Part shown: positions 58,523 through 64,000 of the stretch, in pieces
Numbering within the stretch: position 1 is the stretch's first letter
Layout of the letters: each line of letters opens with the position of its first letter
Origin: JBFWNG01 sp050251195
GTDB lineage: Bacteria; Bdellovibrionota_B; Oligoflexia; Oligoflexales; Oligoflexaceae
Reading direction: 5' to 3'
Length of the DNA: 64,000 bases
NCBI GenBank assembly: GCA_050251195.1
Contig: JBFWNG010000003.1
Span: 372,001-436,000, forward strand
Notes under the pieces: generated by a model
The model's database searches: none
What the model was told of the DNA's origin: nothing
Seen by the model: only the letters and a program-made list of their open reading frames with translations
Translations under genes and position numbers: made by a program

Positions 58523-60121
58523 GTGAGCGCAAGCACAAAACTCTTTGTCCAGGTCTTACAGAACGGCTTCCCCGTTTGTTCGCATTCCTTTCCCTTATCC
58601 AAGAGAAAAACAGTAAAGTTAACGACCTCAATTCGGAAAGCGCTTTCCATTCCTTTTTATCCACTCGCGCGCACCCTTAGTGTTGGTTTAATTTCAAAAA
58701 AGCAATTTATCTTGAGGCCCAGCGTCGGTTGGCGAGGGTTTGTCGTTTCAGGGGGAGCGATCCACGAAGTGGACGAGAACGCGGCGGCAAAAAAACGCTA
58801 TTCTTTAAAGCTCAATGACTATGCGAGTATTTCCAAAAACGACCTCACAGTCCTGGTCAAAGTGGCAAAGGAGCATGTTCAAAAGAGAGTTCCGATTACC
58901 GGTAAATATAAAGCCGGCATATTAAGTCTCCTGTTTAACGAGACGCACATAGGCAAGGTGTTGCCGGCAGCTTTCACTTTAACGACATTGATTCTTGGTG
59001 GATTTACTTTGGGACTTCTCAACAGAAAGGTCGTCAATCCAACGAATATGGAGGACTTGGGCCCTCGATATACTTTGCCCATGATCAGCTCAAAGCATCT
59101 CGAGACCTTACCGGAAGCGTTGCAAATGAATCTGAACCGCCGGACTCCGGTGTCTTCAGCAATCAAGTTTTATCGTAACATCAGCCTGTTGGTGTCCGGA
59201 TTTCCAGTAGAAGATGATCGCCTGCTTTTTTCCTCTTCTCTCGCCAGATGGCACGAAGACTATACTCAAATGCTCGAGTCGAGCGCCAAACTCGACAATG
59301 AACAACGCGGGGTGGATCAGCGCTTCGTCCATTCCGACAATGTAGCTTTGCTCAATATTCCCGCCATTCCCCAAGAGGCCAACATCGAAGCAATGGCTCG
59401 CATCAAAGATAAAATAGCCACAATGCATCAGAGTTTTGAATACACGCTCGAAAAGAGGCGGGAAACGACGAAGGATTTTTTAAGCGACACCAATTATGAT
59501 TTCGAGGACTATAAGGCACCGGTAAAAAAGGCAAATTCGGCTTTATCGCAGATCGATGTTTTTTCAATGCTAACCGACGAACAGGCCATGTATGAAGAAG
59601 CGAAAAGCCTGGCGCGCAAGTCAGACAGAGCCAAGGACTATCTAAAGCGAACCATGAGGGCGGACTCCGTTGAGGACTCAGGAGTAATGGTCTTAATAAA
59701 GCCCAACGACAACCTCATTTCGCCAACGATTGCGGCTGATTTTATTAGCCTAAACAAGAAAATATACTCAATGCGATCGTCGCTTTACGAACATGCCACA
59801 GGACGAATCGCCGAACCCATGTTGGGAGAATTGGACAGAAATCTCATCGAGGGCGTGGTCGATACAAATCAGTACCAATTACAACTTTGCTTTGAGTTAG
59901 CCTTGAAAAGGAATAAAACTACCTCCGGAAGAATGGAATGGCAGTGGATTCTCAACTCCAAAGGAGAAATATCTGCCATTGAACTGGTGTCTTCTTCAAT
60001 AAAGGATCCACAAATGACTCAATGCGTTAAACAAAAAATTCTCAGCTGGAAATTTCCAAAGCCTCGGCGCGGCAGTATCGAAATAGTCCATCCTTTTGTA
60101 TTCAAGCAGACAAAGGGATAA
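58523..60121 (+). CDS. Envelope protein with AgmX/PglI C-terminal (TonB-like) domain
   Basis: A 532-residue protein starting at GTG, 6 bp after the second ExbD-like gene. About 145 cytoplasmic residues precede one membrane helix (LPAAFTLTTLILGGFTLGLL, about 148-167). A long periplasmic, partly helical region follows, and then a C-terminal domain (about 450-530) with QLQLCFELALKRNKTTSGRM, EWQWILNSKGEISAIELVSS, MTQCVKQKILSWKFPKPRRG and HPFVF. This matches the AgmX/PglI C-terminal domain, with its two conserved cysteines, found in TonB-like force-transmitting proteins of Myxococcus. It is the likely transducer of the ExbB/ExbD complex. Confidence 0.84.
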   Translation: MSASTKLFVQVLQNGFPVCSHSFPLSKRKTVKLTTSIRKALSIPFYPLARTLSVGLISKKQFILRPSVGWRGFVVSGGAIHEVDENAAAKKRYSLKLNDYASISKNDLTVLVKVAKEHVQKRVPITGKYKAGILSLLFNETHIGKVLPAAFTLTTLILGGFTLGLLNRKVVNPTNMEDLGPRYTLPMISSKHLETLPEALQMNLNRRTPVSSAIKFYRNISLLVSGFPVEDDRLLFSSSLARWHEDYTQMLESSAKLDNEQRGVDQRFVHSDNVALLNIPAIPQEANIEAMARIKDKIATMHQSFEYTLEKRRETTKDFLSDTNYDFEDYKAPVKKANSALSQIDVFSMLTDEQAMYEEAKSLARKSDRAKDYLKRTMRADSVEDSGVMVLIKPNDNLISPTIAADFISLNKKIYSMRSSLYEHATGRIAEPMLGELDRNLIEGVVDTNQYQLQLCFELALKRNKTTSGRMEWQWILNSKGEISAIELVSSSIKDPQMTQCVKQKILSWKFPKPRRGSIEIVHPFVFKQTKG

Positions 60122-60124
60122 CCA

Positions 60125-61831
60125 ATGCTTTCATTTGATCATATACAAGACCAAATTCAGCAAGGAAAGCTCGTGGCTTTCTTCGCGGGAGGCTGCGGCG
60201 AATTCGGGGCGAATCTAACGGTTTATTGTTATGGTTCGAAAAAAATCGCAGTTGATTGCGGCCTCATGTTTTCCGAGCCCCATAAATTAGGGGTGGAATA
60301 CGTCATCCCAAATATCGACGCGCTTCTCGAACGCCTTGGCGGACTCGACGCTTACGTTTTGACGCACGGCCATGAAGATCACATTGGCGCGTTGCCGCAT
60401 TTTGTTAGAAAGTGGCCAGCTCCGATATTCGGCAGCGCTTGGACACTGAAGCTTGTGAAAGAAAAACTCGCTAGGTTCCCAAGAGCCACAAGCGCCGATT
60501 TGAACGAGGTCGAAGAGGGCAAGATCGTTGATCTATCGCCCGTAACGATAAAGTACTTTCCGGTCAATCACTCCATACCTATGACGTGCTGCCTCCTGAT
60601 TGAAACACCGGCGGCGAACGTTTTTCATACCGGAGATTTCAAATTTGACCAGAATTCGCTTTACGAAGGCGGCGTAACAGGGGAAAGCTTTTCAACTTTG
60701 TCAAAAAAACAGATCGACCTTCTGGTTTGTGACAGCACAAACGCAACGCAAAAGGGAAGCGGTCCTGGCGAGGCAAGCATTGTCCCGGAGATCGAAAAGG
60801 TGATCCTGTCCGCAAAAGGTAGAATCTATTTTTCGACGTTCTCCAGCAATTACTGGCGACTCAAAACAGTGCTCGATATCTGTTCAAAACATTCTGTCAA
60901 GGTACTTGCCCTCGGCGCGGGAGTTCGAAAAACTCTTGAAATCGCATCGAGCGTCTCGTTCCAGCTGCCCAATTCTGATATTTTCATCGACGAAGATGAC
61001 GCCAAGCGTTATCAAGGCAGGATGGTGATAATCGTGAGCGGCTGCCAAGGAGAACCCCGATCCACTCTCCGGAGACTTGTCATGGAGGAGTCGTCGGACT
61101 TCTCTGTCCGGTCAGGGGACACATTGGTATTGTCGGCTCGGACCATTCCAGGCAACGAGCGACCGATTTTGGCCCTAATCGACCGGTGCACAAAAATTGG
61201 CGTTCACGTTATTCAGGCAAGCCGCGATGTGCCGATACATGTGAGCGGCCACGCTTATCAGGAAGAAATACTGAGCCTGGCAAAAGCCCTGAAAGCCAAG
61301 CATTTTATTCCCGTACACGGAACGTTTACCCACATGCTTGCCAATAAGAAACTGATCGAGACCCAGCTTCCGCAAACGAAATGCGTCGATGTTGAAAATG
61401 GTTCCATTGTTGCTATTGACAAGCAAAGCGTCACAAAGCTCGGCCAGTTTGAACTCTCCAAAGATTATGTTGATTCATGGTCCCTTGTACCTATGTCGCA
61501 TGAAGTGCTGCGGCAGAGGCTCAAGATCGGAGATTCCGGGATGGCCCTCGTGTCAGGCATATATGACTTATCGCGAAAGACGTGGGTTGAGCCCCTCGCC
61601 ATACAGACTTTTGGCCTGACGTTCACGGATGAAAAAACTGTCGCCAAACTCAGCGACATCGCCAATTCGGAATTAGCTGAACTCGTAGCAAAAAATAAGC
61701 AAGCCATAGAAAACGGTTTCTGCGAAGCGTCGAACGAACAAATCGGTAAGGCCTTGAGGCGCGAGCTCACCCGTATTTTCGTGAAGAAACCCGTAGTCAT
61801 TCCAAAGATAGGTTTTGTGGGTAGAGTATGA
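60125..61831 (+). CDS. rnj: Ribonuclease J
   Basis: Metallo-beta-lactamase/beta-CASP ribonuclease for mRNA decay and rRNA maturation. The 568-residue product has the start AFFAGGCGEFGANLTVYCYG, the metal motif VLTHGHEDHIGALPHFVRKW (HGHEDH near residue 81), FHTGDFKFD, and beta-CASP motifs DSTNATQKGSGPGE, VSGCQGEPRSTLRR and IHVSGHAYQEE, plus IPVHGTFTHM. RNase J replaces or complements RNase E in Firmicutes and many other phyla. It starts 3 bp after the AgmX-like gene and overlaps the Nudix gene by 4 bp. Confidence 0.95.
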   Translation: MLSFDHIQDQIQQGKLVAFFAGGCGEFGANLTVYCYGSKKIAVDCGLMFSEPHKLGVEYVIPNIDALLERLGGLDAYVLTHGHEDHIGALPHFVRKWPAPIFGSAWTLKLVKEKLARFPRATSADLNEVEEGKIVDLSPVTIKYFPVNHSIPMTCCLLIETPAANVFHTGDFKFDQNSLYEGGVTGESFSTLSKKQIDLLVCDSTNATQKGSGPGEASIVPEIEKVILSAKGRIYFSTFSSNYWRLKTVLDICSKHSVKVLALGAGVRKTLEIASSVSFQLPNSDIFIDEDDAKRYQGRMVIIVSGCQGEPRSTLRRLVMEESSDFSVRSGDTLVLSARTIPGNERPILALIDRCTKIGVHVIQASRDVPIHVSGHAYQEEILSLAKALKAKHFIPVHGTFTHMLANKKLIETQLPQTKCVDVENGSIVAIDKQSVTKLGQFELSKDYVDSWSLVPMSHEVLRQRLKIGDSGMALVSGIYDLSRKTWVEPLAIQTFGLTFTDEKTVAKLSDIANSELAELVAKNKQAIENGFCEASNEQIGKALRRELTRIFVKKPVVIPKIGFVGRV

Positions 61832-62385
61832 CCTGGAATTTAACAAGTAAAAAAACGGTCCTCGAAACCAAGGTCTTCACGATAGAAGAACTTGGGATAT
61901 TCGATTCGAGCACTAAGAAGCCTCTCGCCCATTCTTATTATCGGATGGTTTGTCCGCATTGGGTAAACATCTTGCCGGTTACACCTCAGCGTGAAGCGAT
62001 CCTTATCAAGCAAATGCGAGCCGGGAACCTCAGCTATACCCTGGAAGTGCCGGGCGGCGAAATGGACCCTGACGAAAAGGATCCGACGATGGCCGCGCAA
62101 AGAGAACTCGAAGAGGAAACGGGTTACAATTCCATGCGTTTCTTGCCCCTGGGGAGTATTTCGCCAAATGCCGCGCTTATGACCAATAAGGTGCACATGT
62201 TTTTGGCACTCGATGCTAATTTAGTGCCGAAGCGAAAGCACTTCCCCGACGATTCAGAATCCATCGAAGTTGTTAAAGTACCCATATCAGAATTAGAATC
62301 TCTCGTACGTCTTGGACGCATTGATCATGCACTTGCCGCCCTTACGATCATGCTGGGATTGAAATACCTACAAAAACCGGAATGA
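61828..62385 (+). CDS. Nudix hydrolase, ADP-ribose pyrophosphatase-like
   Basis: A 185-residue Nudix protein. The Nudix box is GGEMDPDEKDPTMAAQRELE followed by EETGY, with one extra residue relative to the usual GX5EX7REUXEEXGU spacing. The order of strands and the GxISPNAALMTNKVHMFLAL segment resemble ADP-ribose pyrophosphatases of the NudF type. The ATG overlaps the RNase J stop by 4 bp. The real substrate is not shown by sequence; an NDP-sugar or an RNA 5' end would also fit its operon partner. Confidence 0.86.
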   Translation: MTWNLTSKKTVLETKVFTIEELGIFDSSTKKPLAHSYYRMVCPHWVNILPVTPQREAILIKQMRAGNLSYTLEVPGGEMDPDEKDPTMAAQRELEEETGYNSMRFLPLGSISPNAALMTNKVHMFLALDANLVPKRKHFPDDSESIEVVKVPISELESLVRLGRIDHALAALTIMLGLKYLQKPE

Positions 62386-62392
62386 GGAAATT

Positions 62393-63391
62393 ATGACTAA
62401 GGTTACATTAGCCCCAGGAGACGGAATCGGACCCGAAATTTGTGAGAGCGTTGTCACTCTATTTGCGGCAGCAAAGGTCGACGTTTCTTGGGAACGCGTC
62501 GACATTGGCATGGATCAATATATGAAATCGGGGGAGCTCCTCCCGCAAAGATATCTCGACAGCGTGCAGGAAACGAGAATCTCTCTCAAGGGTCCGACGA
62601 CGACCCCAGTCGGCAAAGGTCATAAATCCATTAATGTGACCATTCGACAAGCGTTGGACTTGTATGCTTGCGACCGTCCGGTCAAAAGCATTCCTGGCAT
62701 TGTAACTCCCTACGAGAACGTCGATATGCTCATTGTGAGAGAAAATTCTGAGGACCTCTACAGGGGCATTGAATACAAAGTCTCCGACAACGTCGCCCAC
62801 GGCATCAAGCTCATAACAAAAGACGCTTCCGCAAAGATCGGCAAACACGCTTTCGAGTTGGCCAGAAAACTAAAGAGAACAAAAGTCACTTGCGTGCACA
62901 AAGCCAACATCATGAAGATTACGGACGGGATGTTTCTCGAATCCATTCGCGAAGTATCAAGCTCGTATCCTGAAATAAAATTCGAAGAAATGATTGTGGA
63001 TAACTGCTGTATGCAAATGGTGACTCGCCCTCAACAGTTCGATGTCATCGTAACGGAAAACCTCTACGGGGACATTCTCTCAGATCTAGGCGCTGGCTTG
63101 ATCGGCGGCCTGGGTGTCGCCGCGGGGGCAAACATCGGCGACCGATGCGCTGTTTTCGAAGCAACGCACGGTTCCGCTCCGGACATCAGCGGCAAAGACC
63201 TTGCAAATCCAACAGCCATCATCCTCAGCTCGCTCATGTTGCTTGAACACTTAGGAGACTTTGAAAAAGTTAAGATCATCGAAACAGCCCTCTTCAAAAC
63301 TCTTAGCAACAAGGATACGCGCACCAAGGATCTGGGTGGACCTCTCGGCACGAGAGACTTTACAAAACAAATAATTTCTAACTTGAAGTAA
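62393..63391 (+). CDS. Isocitrate dehydrogenase (NAD-type)
   Basis: A 332-residue member of the isocitrate/isopropylmalate dehydrogenase family. It begins TKVTLAPGDGIGPEICESVV; the substrate motif KGPTTTPVGKGHKSINVTIR has the Ser/Asn pair typical of isocitrate enzymes, and VRENSEDLYRGIEYK, KANIMKITDGMFLES, DNCCMQMVTRPQQFD, NLYGDILSDLGAGLIGGLGV and EATHGSAPDISGKDLANPTA follow. The short length and HGSAPDI-GK fit an NAD-dependent IDH; isopropylmalate or homoisocitrate dehydrogenase is less likely because the substrate motif differs. It is 7 bp after the Nudix gene. Confidence 0.87.
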   Translation: MTKVTLAPGDGIGPEICESVVTLFAAAKVDVSWERVDIGMDQYMKSGELLPQRYLDSVQETRISLKGPTTTPVGKGHKSINVTIRQALDLYACDRPVKSIPGIVTPYENVDMLIVRENSEDLYRGIEYKVSDNVAHGIKLITKDASAKIGKHAFELARKLKRTKVTCVHKANIMKITDGMFLESIREVSSSYPEIKFEEMIVDNCCMQMVTRPQQFDVIVTENLYGDILSDLGAGLIGGLGVAAGANIGDRCAVFEATHGSAPDISGKDLANPTAIILSSLMLLEHLGDFEKVKIIETALFKTLSNKDTRTKDLGGPLGTRDFTKQIISNLK

Positions 63392-63397
63392 GACGTC

Positions 63398-64000
63398 ATG
63401 ATTAAAGTTGCGTGCAATGGCGGGACAGACGTTGGTAAGGTAAGACCTACCAATCAGGATTCATTCCATGTTGATCCCAAATCGTCGTTGTTTATTGTAG
63501 CCGACGGCATGGGCGGACATGCAGGCGGTGAGATTGCCAGCCAGCTCTGCATTGAAACGATCGCCGCATTCTTAGCCGAAAACGCCCCAAAACAAAAACC
63601 GACGACACATCCGTTCACTCAGATATCTTTCAATCTGATGCGGGCCGTCAACTTCGCCTCGGGTAAAATCTATGAGCGCGCGCTTGAAGAACCCCGGTTT
63701 AAAGGAATGGGGACGACAGCTACCGTCGTCAAAGTCGTTGACGACTACGCCTATTTCGCGCACGTCGGCGATAGCAGGTTGTATCTTCTCCGAAGCGGCT
63801 TTTTATATCAGCTCACCTTCGATCACTCTCTCGTCAACGAACAGCTTCGGGCGGGTATTTTATCGGAAGAAGAAGCCCACTCGCACCATCTTAAGAACGT
63901 TATCACGAGAAGCGTCGGGTACCAGGAGGAAGAGGACGTCGACACGAACGTCTTAAAACTGGCTACCGAGGATATTTTGGTTTTGTGCAGCGACGGCTTA
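63398..64000 (+). CDS. PP2C-family protein phosphatase, 3'-truncated by window
   Basis: The first 201 residues of a PPM/PP2C serine/threonine phosphatase, starting at the ATG at 63398, 6 bp after the isocitrate dehydrogenase gene. Motifs in order are DVGKVRPTNQDSFHV, FIVADGMGGHAGGEIASQLC, GMGTTATVVKV, AHVGDSRLYLLRSGFLYQLT, DHSLVNEQLRAGILSEEEA, NVITRSVGYQ and the last visible LCSDGL. The metal-binding Asp residues are present. It suggests a Hanks-kinase/phosphatase circuit; the FHA protein at 54981 is a possible reader. The end lies outside the window. Confidence 0.95.
   Translation, partial: MIKVACNGGTDVGKVRPTNQDSFHVDPKSSLFIVADGMGGHAGGEIASQLCIETIAAFLAENAPKQKPTTHPFTQISFNLMRAVNFASGKIYERALEEPRFKGMGTTATVVKVVDDYAYFAHVGDSRLYLLRSGFLYQLTFDHSLVNEQLRAGILSEEEAHSHHLKNVITRSVGYQEEEDVDTNVLKLATEDILVLCSDGL

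Overview
This 64 kb window is a gene-dense piece of a Gram-negative bacterial chromosome of middling G+C. It holds many lipoproteins with lipoboxes, an LptF/LptG permease, SurA/PpiC foldases, a NuoN subunit, TrmFO, RNase J, a eukaryotic-type isoleucyl-tRNA synthetase and an AgmX/TolQ/TolR-type envelope machine. That mix fits a Bdellovibrionota or Myxococcota-like lineage (the former 'Deltaproteobacteria') best. This placement is inference from gene content; the window has no rRNA, and I found no tRNA, CRISPR array, transposase or prophage gene.

Layout. 1-7.2 kb (+): end of nuoN, then lgt-mfd and two PpiC/SurA-type foldases, nearly all translationally coupled. 7.2-7.4 kb: a five-copy 32-34 bp palindromic tandem repeat between convergent genes. 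7.4-8.9 kb (-): an LptF/G permease and a coupled lipoprotein. 9.0-23.1 kb (-): the fused S10-spc-alpha ribosomal operon, rpsJ to rplQ, with secY, adk, infA and rpoA. It is complete except that rplX (uL24) is missing from its invariant place between rplN and rplE, and uL29 has a long Lys/Ala tail. 23.4-26.8 kb (-): pgk-tpiA-trmFO. 26.9-34.4 kb (+): gshB, small exported proteins, an FKBP lipoprotein, a LysM lipoprotein, a matrixin-like lipoprotein, valS and another lipoprotein. 34.4-35.8 kb: a repeat-rich island around one lipoprotein gene, flanked by two long inverted hairpin elements whose 61-nt loops are identical while their 32-33 bp stems differ. 35.8-37.7 kb (-): queE with an overlapping class III aminotransferase. 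37.7-44.8 kb: a membrane protein (+) opposite an ileS - aminopeptidase-like lipoprotein - mgtE - lplA operon (-). 45-50 kb: an exported unknown, a short GlpD, a PilZ protein and a 691-residue lipoprotein. 50.3-53.8 kb (+): the fadI-fadJ beta-oxidation pair. 53.8-54.9 kb (-): a PAP2 phosphatase and a small exported protein. 55-64 kb (+): an FHA-GAF-HD-GYP regulator, then a tightly packed run of TolQ/ExbB-like, two ExbD/TolR-like, an AgmX/PglI C-terminal-domain protein, RNase J, Nudix hydrolase, isocitrate dehydrogenase and a PP2C phosphatase cut by the window end.

The points I would follow first are: (i) the paired hairpin elements at 34580-34704 and 35634-35760, which look like a structured nucleic-acid element with compensatory stem change; (ii) the ExbB/ExbD/ExbD/AgmX operon, in which neither ExbD-like protein has the membrane aspartate normally needed for proton use; and (iii) the missing rplX. 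Functional assignments rest on motifs I can read in the translations; no database search was possible.
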